Assembly: GCA_035610365.1 (NCBI GenBank)
Contig: CM069435.1
Location: 11,459,123-11,523,122 of the forward strand
Origin: Aquatica leii
Taxonomy: Eukaryota > Arthropoda > Insecta > Coleoptera > Lampyridae
Direction of reading: 5' to 3'
DNA length: 64,000 bases
The stretch's first letter is position 1. Every line of letters starts with the position of its first letter. The notes under the pieces were generated by a model. That model was given only the letters and a program-made list of their open reading frames with translations, had not been told where the DNA came from and did no database searches. This document shows, piece after piece, positions 23,169 through 36,300 of the stretch. Position numbers and translations under genes: made by a program.

Positions 23169-23472
23169 TCATATACGTTTTTTTTTAGGACCAAGTAAAA
23201 ACCCTGTTTCTTCGCTGTTAAACAACCGTTCTGAGCCATCGGGTATTTCATCGTAACCTTTTATTACAAGATATGAATAAATGTAATTGAAGCAACGCGT
23301 CACGGCCTCTAGTTTTCTCAATACGAGAGTTGTTATTGAAGGAAATTTCACGTGGATTCTTTCGCGAAAAATAAAGTCTTCTCTTTGAAGAAGAAAACCC
23401 TTTTGATGCCATTAAATTATTAATTGTACTAGAGAGTAGTTTCTTCTTCTGGAGATAATATTGAAGTACCAT
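23169..23472 (-). pseudogene. pogo/Tigger-type transposase scrap
   Basis: Two overlapping minus-strand frames read YFSRKNPREISFNNNSRIEK, then KGYDEIPDGSERLFNSEETG and FLLGPKKKRI. The second matches the first-aspartate region of DDE_1 (pogo/jerky) transposases, consensus near IFNxDETGF and PKxxKVL, but the aspartate position reads glutamate (NSEETG). The first resembles the block after the CENP-B-like helix-turn-helix. Only about 100 codons survive, with a frame change between the pieces. It is a different copy from the Tigger at 42.6-44.4 kb. Confidence 0.6.
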
Positions 23473-24440
23473 GTTCGTATTTTACCAATTTGGCAGACAA
23501 TTAAAATTTCAATAATGACCGAGGAATACCGAAATGTTTCGTGGTATCTCTTTTTGTCATTTTTCGAGTTAAAATAAGAAAACGTATGGCATAGAAAAAT
23601 GTATAAAATGAATGGGTACTTGAAGAAAATGTTAAGTAGGATAGCAATTGACAGATCAAATGTTACAGTAATTGGCCCGAGGCTAGTAACTATAAAGGTT
23701 CTGCAAACTAGAGTTTTATTACCACAAAAATATTCAAAAAATCAATACTAGAAATCTAATACAATCATTGACAAGAAGGCCAATAATTGTAATTTTTGAA
23801 GATTTCCAAATACAGTCATTGGTCACGCATTAGAAAACATTTTCAACATTTTTGAGATTATTTAAGTGTTATTACAAAATTCAAACATCTAAAAATTTGT
23901 TTGATCAATAATCAATATATAATATATATATATATAATTTATGCGGTACAATTGCTGTAGATAACTAAACTATATCAGAAGAAGAAAAAAATCTAGATTA
24001 TATCAATGCATAAAATAACAGTACGATTTCCAGAGTTTTCTTATTTAGGAGTAAGTCAAGAAATCCAATAACTATACGGAGACCAACAAACTGCACTGCT
24101 AACCCTATAAAAAATAAAAAACCTTAATTTTCTGACGTACCTGATCACAACTACAGCATCAGCAAAACTGCAAGTATTCTGAATGACATCTGAATGATAA
24201 CCGACACATATTCTACTTATGTAGTTGACAAAAATAAAAAAAAAACGTTATAAAGCTTATATCTAACAGAAAACTCATCCTGTTGGTACAGCAAAGAATT
24301 GTTACTTATTCTTACTAGAGTTTACCACCTCTTATTAGGTCATCATAAATTCTTGTCCATTTAAATATTGTATAAAACTTTCAATAAACAGTATCAATGA
24401 CAATCCCTAACAAAACTATCTCTTTCGTTGCAAAACAAAG
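23473..24440. other. AT-rich DNA, nothing recognised
   Basis: An (AT)-rich microsatellite lies at about 23,905-23,940. No open frame resembles a known protein. Confidence 0.45.
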
Positions 24441-24815
24441 AAAAATAATTTGTTGTCAAGTATTTTGCAATTCAATTATGAAGATTGCAACTCAATGGAA
24501 GCATCTATCAAGAAATTATTTATGGCACAACAATTAGAAAATGCTGGTGAAAAAGAAACCGTTGTGTGAGTATTTAATTTAGCAAAGTTACCGAAAGATT
24601 TCAAACTCTTACTACTTGGAATCAAAGAATCGAACCAAAATACTACTGTAGACTTTGTTAAGAACTTACTACTCCAGTAGGATATTAAAGCGAATTCTGC
24701 AAAACACATACAAAGTACTGCAATATCAGTCCGTAGCAACAAGAAGTCATCTATTGGTGTAAAGTGTTACAATAGCAATGGTCGTGGTCATATGTCAACT
24801 AACGTCAACGTCTAG
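24441..24815 (+). mobile_element. Ty1/Copia gag fossil (fragment)
   Basis: The plus strand carries a piece of a Copia-type gag: the UBN2-like stretch with LAKLPKDFKLLLLGIKE, followed by a remnant of the CCHC zinc knuckle (KCYNSNGRGH). It is broken and old. No LTR, integrase or reverse transcriptase is attached. It is not obviously part of the Copia fossil that starts at 25.86 kb. Confidence 0.7.
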
Positions 24816-25395
24816 TGTAAGATATTGTTTTCTAGTTCGTGATAAACCTCTTTTTTGTGCTGCTAACATCGCAAAAATCAATATTCGTTTGTTAGTGTAG
24901 TTACGTAATGAGCAAAAAAAGTTCTACAACGGCAAAATGAAAAGTAGAACTTCACATAAAACTAAGTGTTCAAAGTCAATTAGTATATTAGAACGTTATT
25001 TGAAAAATCTTGAAGTTCAGTTAAAATAGAAAATGTCAAATTTCTGGTAATTACAAATTTTTTAAAGAGGAATGTAATTTTACAAAAAGTAACATAAAAA
25101 AACTGGTGTAGTCACCACACGACTTTCCTATAAAGAATGATTAAGGAACGTCTACATATTTTTTTGAGGTTATGTTGTCATAAAATCACTTTGAAGTGAT
25201 ATTTACACGTATATATTGATTTCACAGCATGCTTAATTTTTTTGAAATTTTTCTCCACGATTTCATTAAGATATAACCGAAATTTGAAAAGAATTGAGCT
25301 CATGTAGTCATATCGAATAACCCTTATATAATTTAGAGAAAAATTGTTATTTTAACGAATCTTGCTTATCTTTCAAGATATAAATTTTTTTTCTA
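24816..25395. other. AT-rich DNA, nothing recognised
   Basis: No domain or repeat recognised. Confidence 0.45.
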
Positions 25396-25401
25396 AAAAA
25401 A

Positions 25402-25430
25402 AATCGTCGCTGGCAGGATTCGAACCTATA
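25402..25430 (-). other. tRNA 3'-end-like fragment (T arm and B box)
   Basis: The minus strand reads AGGTTCGAATCCTGCC then AGCGACG followed by a run of T. GGTTCGAATCC is a perfect Pol III B box and tRNA T loop, and the T run could act as a terminator. No D arm, anticodon arm or matching 5' acceptor strand is found within about 80 bases upstream, so this is not a complete tRNA. It may be a tRNA or SINE scrap. Confidence 0.35.
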
Positions 25431-25854
25431 TTATATTTGTGAATTGATTTTAAATTATAAATAAAATATCTAATACTGTTAATCTTAGAAAAATTTTTAT
25501 TCAAATAAATTGTTAGAAAAAATTATCCCTATAAGAAACTGTAAAAATAATTCGAATTATTTACATACGTACAAACTTATATAAGAAAAACTGTTAAAAA
25601 TGATAATTAGTGACACACTCCCGCACCCTTACCATGAATTCCACCAAGTGATCGATTTCTTCCTGAGGTATTGCATTCCAAGCAATCTGTAATTCATGCC
25701 GGAGAGCTTCTAATGTCTGTGGAGGATTAGCTAAATGCTCGAGTCTTTATGTCATTATCTCCCGTACATGTTCGATAGGCGAAAAGTCGGAAGATCTGAG
25801 TGGCCACGGCAAGATATTGACGTTATCCACTTTGAAACGTGTTAAGATTAACAT

Positions 25855-26083
25855 TGTTAGTTTTAAACATTTCAAACTTTTTAGAGTCACTGATTTAGTA
25901 GTTCAGTTTTTGCTGTCTGTATTTTGTGCAGGAATAGTAAGTTGAGGTTATATTCTCGATTCTATTACACATATAAGTAGCGTGTTAACTATAACAATAA
26001 AATGTGCAAGAATAAACTTTGAATAGACAGTTTTTGTGTGTGCCTTTCCTATTTATCATGCGCCTGTTTGTTAGAATCCAACA
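25855..26083 (+). repeat. Probable 5' LTR of the Copia fossil
   Basis: Starts TGTTAG, ends CCAACA, about 229 bp, with an AATAAA at about 25,997. A matching 3' copy was not found by eye, so the start is inferred from the TG...CA convention and the position of the primer site. Confidence 0.5.
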
Positions 26084-26100
26084 GGTTATGAGCCCAGAGC
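26084..26100 (+). promoter_or_regulatory. Copia-type primer-binding site
   Basis: GGTTATGAGCCCAG, one base off the GGTTATGGGCCCAG used by copia elements, which pairs with the anticodon region of initiator methionine tRNA. It directly follows the LTR end. Confidence 0.65.
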
Positions 26101-29100
26101 TTTCGATAAATAGGAAATTGTAAAAAAAATACAAGAAGTCGTGTCGTTGTACCGTAAACTATTTTCTGCATGTGCATTTTTTCGTTCGTGTCATGACGTT
26201 GTATGAATAATATTTTTCGCTAAAAATGAAAGATGACGAAACTGTTGCTGGTTATGTTTCCAAAGTAAACCAATTGGCTGCCGAAATTGAACAACAAGGT
26301 GAAAAATGGTTAGAAAAGTTAAAAATGATTCGTGTTAGAAGCAGTTTACCTCCAAAGTTTAATAATTACAAAACTGTTTGGTACAATACAAGAGAAACTC
26401 GTTTGCTGGATACTTGAATGTCATCACTACAGTTAGAGGAAGACAATTTAATACGTTTAAACAATGAAGAAGCCTCAACGTCTGCTGCAGCTTTTGTTGC
26501 AAAGTCAAAAAGGAAGCCGAAATTTAGAAAAAAATAACACTGATGAATTAAAAAAAAGACTAAGTGTCGTTCCTGTTTGGTTTGGTCACTGTTGTCAACT
26601 TATCGAATAGTGAAAAATTCTTCTGTGAAGATTTTCAACTGGGAAAGATAACACGGTCACCATATAAGTAGTCCAGTAAACGTTCGTCAATCAAAGGTGA
26701 GCATATGCATGTTGATTAATGTGGACTAATGGAAGAAACCGGTGTTGGTGGAATCCGGTTCTTCATGTTAATCAAAGACGAAGCAAATAGGTTCCGTTTC
26801 ACATATGTGTTAAAATCAAAGGATGAAGTTTTTGATTGTTTACGTTCTTTTGTTCCAATGATACAGAATATGAGTGATTCTCGCATTAAATATTTCCGTT
26901 TTGATAATGGCACAAAATTTGTCAATCAAAAAGCAAAAACTTTTTTGACAAAAGAAGGTATACACATTAAAAATATAACAGCGTATACACCCGAGCAAAA
27001 CGGTCGAATTGAACGTGACAATCAAACAATTCAAGAAAGTGCTAGAACAATGTTAATTGCCAGTGGTTTACCAAAATCTTTGTGGCCTGAAACAATTCGC
27101 ACGGCAACGTATTTGTTAAATCGCTCTGCAAACAGTAATTGTGCAGGTAATACACCATATGTAAGAATTTTTGGTACAGAACGCTAAGTACAACTTCCGA
27201 AGCAAACTGGTCGATGAAATGGGATCCAAAAGCGAAGAAAGTATAACTGGTTGGATTTGAACCAATATAAAAAAATTTTCGTTTATATAATCCAAGTAGT
27301 CGTAAAGTTTTCATTAGTTGTGATGTTCGTTTTAATGAAATCAATTTAAAAACATTTACAGGATGCAATGAAATTGAAAAGGAAATTAAAACTGAAGAAA
27401 ACTGCGGAGTAGTTGAATTAATTGAAAACGAAAGCTGTAATCAGTATTTATTGGAAGAAAGTGATACATCTTGTGATACTGGGCATGATGATGAAAAATT
27501 TGTTAAAAATTTTGTTAAAAGTCAACTTTTTAACCACAGCTACGATTTACAAAGAGAGATTAAAGCTCCAGAACGATTAATTAAACAAGGTTATTTAGTG
27601 GTCGTAGCTGAGCCAATAAAATATGAACAAGGAGTCCAATCAGCAGAGGTGCAACAGTGGAAGTGTGCAATGAACGATGAATATAGTTCATTAATTAAAA
27701 ATCATAACAAGGGACTTGGTTGAAGAACCCAAAAATAAAAAAATGATTGACAATCGTTGGGTTTTTGAAGTGAAAAAAAAACACAGATGGAACAATTAAT
27801 CGATTTGGTGGTTCGTAGTTTTACGCAACGGAATGGTGTGGATTATGAAGAGACGTTTAGTACCGTTGTTAAATTCACAACGACTTTTACGTTGGCGGCT
27901 ATGAATAAAATGCAAATGAAACAGTTCGACATCAAAACTGGGTTCTTGAATTGATGATAACATGTGTCGCGTATGTAAACTAATTGAAAGCTTTTATGAG
28001 CAAATTTACTTTGTTCATTCGTCAATTTGACTTTAAAGTATGTGACTCAGATGTATTTGTATGTCGTAGAGAAAACGGAATAATCATCATTGCTATTTAT
28101 GTGGGCGACGGCTTAATAGTAGCAAATGATAAGCATGAGATTGACTCAATAGTTTTGTATCTGGAAAGTCATTTTGAAGTAAAAGCGTTTGAAGCAAAAT
28201 ATTTTCTGGGTGTTCAAATTGATCAGTCATCAAGAAAATTATGTCAACAAACTGTTAAACCGCTTCAATAGGAAGGATTGTAAAATGGTATCTACACCGG
28301 TTGGCTGTAATCAAAATTTAGGTGATTTCGTTTGTGAGGAAGAGGATACAAATTATCCATATCGCGCTGTTGAAAGCCTAATGTTTTTGGCAATTGGCAC
28401 GAGACCACATATCAGTTATGCAGTTGGCGTTGTTAGCAGGTATCTTGATAAACACAACAAAGCTCATATAACTGATGTTAAACGCATATATAAATATATC
28501 AAAAGAACGGCCAACCTTGATATCCTTTACAAAAATAGTGACAATTTCGATTTTGTTGGTTTAAGTGATGCTGATTATGCAGGTGACCATGAGACGAGAA
28601 GATCACACAGCGCTTATGTATTCCATCTTGGTTCAGGCGTTGTAAGTTGGGCATCAACGCGCCAGCAGTCAGTGTCAACGTCGACGACAGAGTCTGAATA
28701 TATTCTGGCTTGTCAAGTAATAAAGGAGTTAATTTGGTTAAGAAGTCTTGTGGCCGAATTGAATTCAAATGAAATTCTACATGGACAATCAAAGTGCATT
28801 GCGATTGGTTAAAAACCCAGTCTTCCATAAAAGAACTGAACACATCGACGTGCAGTATCATTTTATTCGTGAGAATTGGACACCAATGAACAGTTTGCTG
28901 ACATATTCACAAAAGCATTAACCAGAAGCCGTCATAATTACTTATGTAGCTTAATGGATCTTAGTTTAAGAGTTGATCGATTCTTTTGATTCATTAAATT
29001 TAGTATTTTATAGATTTTTTGATGTTGTTTAACAGTAAGTTTAAAATTGTAACAATAAGTTATCCTGTTGAAAAATGGGACCCTCCAGCTCCTGGAGGAA

Positions 29101-30033
29101 TCCACTTCATCAAGACATCGGTAAGCATTCATATTGCCTCGGATTTTCTAAGCAGAACCGGGATTCGTCACTGAAGACGACCCTATGCCATTCCATTTCC
29201 CAATCCCGTGGCAAGGTACACAACTCCAAACGTTGCTGTCGATGACGAGCCGTCAGCGGAAGGACAATATATAGTCGATAGGATTGCAAACCAAAAGCTC
29301 TAATTTGACGGTAAACTGTACGAAAGGATATAAGACGTCCTTCGTTTCAAAACCATTGATCGGTTATTGATCTAGTACTCAAGAATCGGTCTCCTAATGC
29401 AATTAATCAAAGATGGGGGTCCTGGACCACATTTGTTAGTCTTGGCCGTCTACTTCCTGGTCTACAACGTACTTGGCCTTCTCTAGGCCATGATTGATTA
29501 CACCGCATTATATAGAGGATTAGTTACGGTTAAGACGGTTAGCAATTTCTCTAAATGAAAAACCACATTCACGTAAGCCAATAATACGACCTTTGTCAAA
29601 TTCACTCAGTTGTCGATAATTTTCACGTTGCCCCTAATCTAGGCATAATCACAGCCTCAAAACGCAAAGAAAATCACAAAAAAAGAGTTGTAACAAAAAA
29701 GAATAACGAAATCGACTTAATTTCTTAAGAAATATATCCGATAATTTCGATTGTAACAAGTAAAACGTCAAATTTTCCATGGCTATTGGATTATTTTCCA
29801 TGAAATTTTGATCAATTACCTTTGACTAGTTAAACATTTCTGCCAAGTTAGGTCCAAAAATTCTAACGCCTTTTAATGTCATAGGGTATATATGGATTAA
29901 ATAACCAAAATCTTTTCATAGCGTGTTAAAAAAGTATAAAAGGCTCCGTGTGGTTAAGTATCAATTTATCCTTAAATTTAGTATTTACGTTAATGTATAT
30001 AAAATGAACGAAAAAAGTATTTCGGACTGAAAC

Positions 30034-30080
30034 AGTGAAGAAAAGTGTTGCTAACTAGAAAAGTGACACTTTTCTTCACT
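30034..30080. repeat. Strong hairpin
   Basis: AGTGAAGAAAAGTG (30,034-30,047) is the exact reverse complement of CACTTTTCTTCACT (30,067-30,080), with a 19-base loop. The loop contains CTAGAAAAGT, which can pair instead with ACTTTTCTA about 30 bases downstream, giving an alternative fold. Confidence 0.65.
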
Positions 30081-31785
30081 ATCTTTGGTTAAGCAATGTG
30101 TACTTTTCTAATCAAGTACACGGAAAATAATATTTTTTCAAGGTCGTATAATTATTGAAACATAATCTCAAAAAAATATATAGTTAGACTTAAAAAAATT
30201 GTATTCATATTAACCAAAAGTAAAATCTAATTAACTGTTTTAAAAATTGAACAGTTCAAAAACTTAAAAAGAAACAGATGGTGTTGAACTATCCTCCTTG
30301 TAACACTAAAAATGTCGACGTTTCTTAAATTACTAATTATACTAAAAAGTGAATTAATAAAGAACAAAGACAGTATCACGATAAAATCTAAACGGGCGTT
30401 CGCAAAGAAAAAGAAACACTACCTGGCATTATTTTGAATAAATTTGAGTTAATACTATTTAATTAAGCACTAAATCGTAAAGCTTCTTAAAAATTATAAA
30501 AAAAGTATATAGTTAAATACCTAGCATTTTCTAATGAAAAAGAAATGAAATTGAATACGCCAAGCATCGTTTCAAACCAAATAAGCAACTATAGATTTTT
30601 TTTTTAAAATAAAGACATACCTTGCAGATACGTCGCACAGAAAAAATTGAAATTAGTTAGCTTGATTCTATACAAAACCACAACAAAGGAACTTGAAATA
30701 TATGTACGTACGTATTGTGTTTGATGCTTAACTATAACATTTATTCATTTAAATGTATTTATAAAAGCATAAAACAAGAAAATAATTGTACCCTTTTTGT
30801 TACAATTTATATACTAATAATCCCTTAAAATTACTCATATGTAAGCAAAAAATAGTTGAATAATGCCGTTGCAAATCAATTTTTGATTCACGTATACAAC
30901 GTTATTCATTGATATTGTAATAATTAAATGTAATACTGTATAATAGTACGGTTTAATGTAAACTTTTGTATAACTGAAACGAATGTGCTTTATGACTGCG
31001 ACATTTTAATTATGCACAACTTTCTGGTTTTATACAACGTACATTTATTACTCAATTTTTATTATATATATTATAAATATAATGCAGCAAATCCCAAAAG
31101 AATTCCTAATATAAATACAGAGACTCAACGAGGCTATATATTATTTCATATAACTATATAAATAAACTAAAAAAAAAGAAAAATCTGACCTAACTCCACC
31201 CGAAGTTTAACATTGTAATTTTTTAAAACGTTTATAACATATCTGAAATACTTTGAAGTATAACCACTGATCCCCATAACAATGTGGATAACTGATATTT
31301 ATAAAAAACAATTTAACTATAGTTAAATCACGTCGTGCACAATACTGAGATAAAAACTAAATTGAACAAATTCTCAAGTTTTCAAAACAAAAATAAAAAT
31401 GTTATAAAGTTTCATAAAATTGCACAAAAATCTCCGGAATTACGAAAAATTGTAAAAATTGTGTGAAATTCATAACTAATGAGTTATTCAGAATATACTT
31501 ATACTCTCATTAAAAATCAGGTAGTCGACTGCATGTAATAAATCTAAAACTAATACACAATACAATTTAATTGTACATATAAATCATAGATGCATCGATA
31601 GTGTTATCAGTATCATGCAAGCACAACAACGCATAATAAATAGGTAAACTAAAGCGTATGAATTAAAAATATTTGTTTATACAAAAAAAAAAGTTTGATA
31701 ACGAAACTTAAAAAATTCACTTGCGTAACAATTTTTGAAATTGTTTAAGAATTTATATTTTGCAATTAGTTACAAAAAATAAAAG

Positions 31786-31968
31786 ATGCTATCGACTACC
31801 TCCAACCGTTCGCCGGCGAGTCGCCAGCTTTTCATGACGGTTTGTGGTAAAGCGCATGCGCGTAGTTACTCACGAACGATTATGCATTGCAATTACCTTC
31901 TGGCGAATGGAAAATTGCCAACGACTCGCAGTGTTTTTGAATCTCTTTTTACTGACGAACCTACATAG
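31786..31968 (+). other. CpG-containing block with an unrecognised 60-codon frame
   Basis: A less AT-rich island in AT-rich DNA, with the perfect palindrome GCGCATGCGC (31,852-31,861), the consensus NRF-1/Ewg site. The open frame MLSTTSNRSPASRQLF... is unrecognised. It could be a promoter remnant, an exon or an element piece. Confidence 0.3.
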
Positions 31969-33329
31969 ATGATTGTGAGATACTAATCATTATACTCATC
32001 AGATTACAAATCAAAATAGAAATAAATTTTTAAAAAAAAGTTCACAAACCGAAGCTTGAAAGGACACTTGAGGTAAACTGGGTTGGCCTTATTATTATTC
32101 AAGGGATTTGTCTAAAGCGTCTCTTAACGAAAAAAAAACATTCACACAAATTCAAAAAAATGTTACTGATTGTACCTAGACGTGTCTCACTGAGTGATAA
32201 TTTGGCTAAGAAACGAACGAACTGTATAAGAACTTTGAGAATCAACAAAAAAACATACCCAACAAAATTAAAACTAAAAAGTTAAAAACTATTGAAATGC
32301 TTAGGAAAAAGAAAATGTTACTAAAATGAAAAGATAAAAAGATATATTAATGATAAGTTCCATACACAAAGACACAAAAAACTTATGAATGGTAGAGGTG
32401 AGTGTCGGTCAAAAAACCAACTATTGTATTAAACTACAATACCAATATGGATAAAGTAAGTTTAGTTGACAATTACTTACATTTCTACAAATCCACCAAA
32501 AAACAGACTAAAGAATTTTTTTTCTTTTCGAACTAAGAGAAGAGATAACGAAAATTGTTAGTAAAATAATTGAAACAGATAGTAATGTTTATTTTTCAGC
32601 ATTATTACTGATCTGGCTTAACAAAATGTACTTTGCTTACACGATCAAGTTTATCTTCGGTTGTAGCCAAAACAGGACTTCAGATAATTAAATGCATCTT
32701 TCTTAGAACTGAGTTCAATAACCTGCTTTATTTTTGTCTTGATTGTTTAAGAGATTTTTTTAGTTGATTGTAAGTGATTCGTATAAGCGTACTCGTACTT
32801 CATAATATTTAATTTCAATTTTCTTTATTATGTACAACAGTGATACTTTTGAGTAATATCTTAATAGACAATTGTCTTCAATGTCTTTATTTTAGCGTGT
32901 GTGCAAGGACTTATAGAAATTGGAAGTGTTCTTTAGATGACGTGGTCGAGAAACAGAATGTGCAATTATTTACGCGAGTAACGAATAATCGGCGACGTTT
33001 GTGTCTTATCCAATAGAGGATGTATTATCTAGTGTACTTGAGAATAATGTGCAGAATTGCAACTTCATTTAAAACAGTAATTTAACTACGCGTTATTCGA
33101 TAACATTATTTTGTATTTACTTTTATTTTTAGTGTCAGCAAATCGCTGAAAACAAATTTGCACTTTTTAGAACAGTTTATTTTTATTCGTGGTGTCAACA
33201 AGCTTAGGAGACTACATGTCCGTAATTTACGATTTATTTTGCTAAACATTTTGATTTCGCTTGTACGCTTAACTTTATTTGGTTGCTTACGCTTACAAAT
33301 TGGTTCGTGCTTCCCCTATTACTACATTA

Positions 33330-36300
33330 AATTCTATTTACATTTTATTATCCCTCCTCTCCTCTTAACTTTTTCCTTCTTCTACATACTTCTTCCATCC
33401 ACTCCGCTCCTTTTCCGTTTTCTTTGCAAATTCATTTTACTTCCATAACCTCTTCTCTTAACTCTCTGCATTTCTCTCTCACGTGATTAAGGTCCTCCGT
33501 CTCTTCTCCACATAGTCATAGTCTTCTTTTTTCCAGTATTTGTTACCTAACTCTTCGTTCCCACATCTTTAATTTCCTATGACCTTTAAATATTCTGGCA
33601 CCCCTTCACCCTTGATATCCTTATAATTCCTATTATATCTGCCCTCTTTTATCCTTTACCATCTTACTTGTTTTTGAAGTCCCTATCTCTCCTTATTATT
33701 TCTTCTCTTACCCATACTCCTTCTTCTCTTAATCTCTCCACTTCTTCTCTCGCATACCCGTTTCTTTTGTAATACTCTTCTCTGCCCATACTTCACTTTT
33801 CCTTCCTTTATCTCTTTCCAACATTCTTGCAGTATTTTGTATTTTGTTCTTTCCCTCAGTTCTTCCTCGTATTTTATTGTCCTTTTTCTTGTCTCTTCTT
33901 TTATTTTTTCTACCTGTACCTCATCTCTCACAGTATACCCCGGTGTATCTCTGTCCAGTCCCAATACCCATCTCCAGTATTTTTTCTGTAGCCCTTCTAC
34001 CTCCCTCCACTCCTTTCGCCCCCATATTTCCGCCCCATACATCACCAGCCTTTTTATTAATTTTCAAATAACAGCTTTCTTTTTTTATATCCATCTCGAA
34101 TACCCTTTCATATACACCTCACACTTGTCCTATTAACCTGTTTCCTTTCCTCACTCTTTCCTTTATGTGTTCTCCCTCCTTATTATCCTGCTTTATCGTG
34201 TAGCCCAGGTATGTAAATTCCTTCACTTGCTGCATTTCTTCATCCCTCCATTTCCACTCCTCTCTTTTTTTTCCCCTCCTTTTCTAAATATCTTTTTTTT
34301 TCTTCGTGTTTACTTCCATTTCTTTTTTTTTTCATGTATTTTTCCAGCGTTTTTATCATCTCTTTCATTTCCTTTTCCTCCTTAGCCATAAACACTATGT
34401 CATCCGCATACATCAACGACCATACCTTCGCTTTCCCTACTACTATCCCTCCTGTCTGTTGTCCTCTCATTGTCTCCTCCAGATCACATGTATATACTGC
34501 AAACAGGCTTGTGCTCAGTGGGCATCCCTGTCTCAACCCTCTTTGTAATGAATTTCTCGCTCTCCTCCCCATTCACTTTGACCCTGCTCCTCGTTTCTTC
34601 GTAGATTTCCTCCATTCTTTCTAATAATCTTTCATTGATTTTCTTTCTCTAAATGTATTTCCACAGTTTTTCCCTGTTCACTCTGTCAAAAGCAGCTTTT
34701 AGATCTACGAATAGTGCCACCATTTTCCCTCTTTTTTTATAGCTCTCTATTCGGCAAGTGTTTCAGTATATATATCTTGTCTATCACTCTCATTCCTTTT
34801 CTGAATCCCGCTTGTCCGTCTGTTACTAAACTTCTTTCCGATATTTCCTTCTGTAGTCTTCCTTGTAGCACCGTCGCATATATTTTGTATGCGGTGCTTA
34901 ATAATGTTACCCCTCTGTAATTCTTGACTTTGTTTCTACTTTTTTATAGATCGGGCATATTATTCCCTCTCTCCATCTCTCCGGGAATCCTTCCTCTTTC
35001 CATATTTTATTTAGTATTTCCGTCATTCTTTTTTCTTCCCCGTATACCCACTCTTCGCCTTGTATCCCATCTTCTCCTGCCGCTTTCCTTTTTTATCTTC
35101 TTTGCTGCCTTTATTACTTCGTCTTCATTTATTGTATCTCTATTTCTTCTTCCCGTCTTACTACTGCATATTTCCTTTTTTCTTTTTCCTGATTTTGTTC
35201 TTGCTCTCCCAGCAGGTTCCTAAAATATATCTCCCATTCTTTAATTTGTATTCCCTTTGTCGTCATTCCTTTCTTTCTTTAGGTACTTCCATACATCTTC
35301 TTCCGTTTTTATTATTTTGATCTGCTCCATTTGTTTCTTTTTGTTGTCTTCCTTCTTTCTCTCGAATGTTCTCTTTTAGTGCTACTTTGCATTCTTCTTT
35401 TTCTTTCCTCCCTTTGTTCCACTGTCCTAATTTTCTCCTTGCATTTTTCTTTGCTTCCTTGCATTCTCTATCCCACTATTTCTTCCATCCTGTTTTCTCC
35501 CCTTTCTACTTTTTAAATATGACTCTCTCTGTTGCTTTCTCCATCACCTCTCTCATTTCCTCCACACTATCTTGTAATCCCTTCCCTTCCCTACCCATGC
35601 AATTTTCCCTATTTTCTATTTATATCTTTTTATCCACCTTTTTTTCGTTATGTACTTCTTCTCTCCCTTCTTTTTCTATTCCTTTCAATATAAATTCTAT
35701 TGGTCGGTGGTCTGACTCGACCCTTACTCCTACTTTAAATGTCTTCACCTTTCTTCCAGCCTCTTCATTTGTCATTACAAAATCTATTATTGATTCTCCC
35801 CTTCCTCCTGTGTACGTATATTCCCCAATTTCCTTCTTCTTCTCTATTCCCATTAATTATTTGCCACCCTTTTTTTGTTGCACATTTCCAGCAGTTCTTC
35901 TCCTTCTTTATTTATCACTTTGTCCTTTGTTTGTCTCTTTCCTGTCCCTTTCCTTTCTTGTATTCCCCCTCTTCCCCTATTCTTGCGTTGAAATCCCCTG
36001 CTACTATTATCAATCTCTCCTCCCTCTCTTCTATGTTTTTCCTTGTCTCTTTCATACTACTGCTATACACCGTCACTATTTTTATTTTAGTTTTTCCCCA
36101 CTGTATGTTCCTTTCTACAACTCCTCTTCTCTGTTGCACTTTCTTTCTTTTCCTAACTCAACCATTTTTTTCTTATTCCCGTTATTATAACCCCCTTTTC
36201 TCTCCTTTTACTCTTCTCTCTTTCTGCATGTTGCACCACCCACTCAAATTCCTCCGGCAACTCTTTTTCCTACCACTTCCTTTCTTTTGCTTCGATCCAT

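Larger units (their letters stand above)
25855..29055 (+). mobile_element. Ty1/Copia fossil inserted in the Tc1-like element
   Basis: Copia-type retroelement on the plus strand. It has a probable 5' LTR, a copia-style primer site and a gag piece (about 26,220-26,420). An integrase piece (about 26,720-27,190) has the KNITAYTPEQNG block, and RT remnants follow (about 27,650-28,270). An RNase H piece (about 28,300-28,860) has DADYAGD and a TTESEY block. The parts are in Copia order (integrase before RT). It is broken in many places, and a clear 3' LTR is not seen, so its age cannot be set from LTRs. It is younger than the Tc1-like copy it split. It is a non-functional fossil. Confidence 0.85.
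25590..29886 (-). mobile_element. Tc1-like DNA transposon, copy 2, split by a Copia fossil
   Basis: 25,612-25,850 and 29,056-29,886 are the two halves of one minus-strand Tc1-like element. The left half reads PWPLRSSDFSPIEHV, then NPPQTLEALRHELQ and AWNAIPQEEIDHLV, the C-terminal catalytic end. The right half ends in ENYRQLSEFDKGRIIGLREC, the N terminus, and a terminal repeat like that of copy 1, closing at about 29,886 beside TA. Relative to copy 1 about 33 bases are missing at the split. The left terminal repeat is not recognisable. The transposase has several stops and shifts. Confidence 0.8.
29887..33320. other. AT-rich DNA, no gene recognised
   Basis: Holds a strong hairpin at 30,034-30,080 and one less AT-rich block at 31,786-31,968 (listed separately). 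Nothing else is recognised. AT content is high and open frames are chance-like. Confidence 0.45.
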
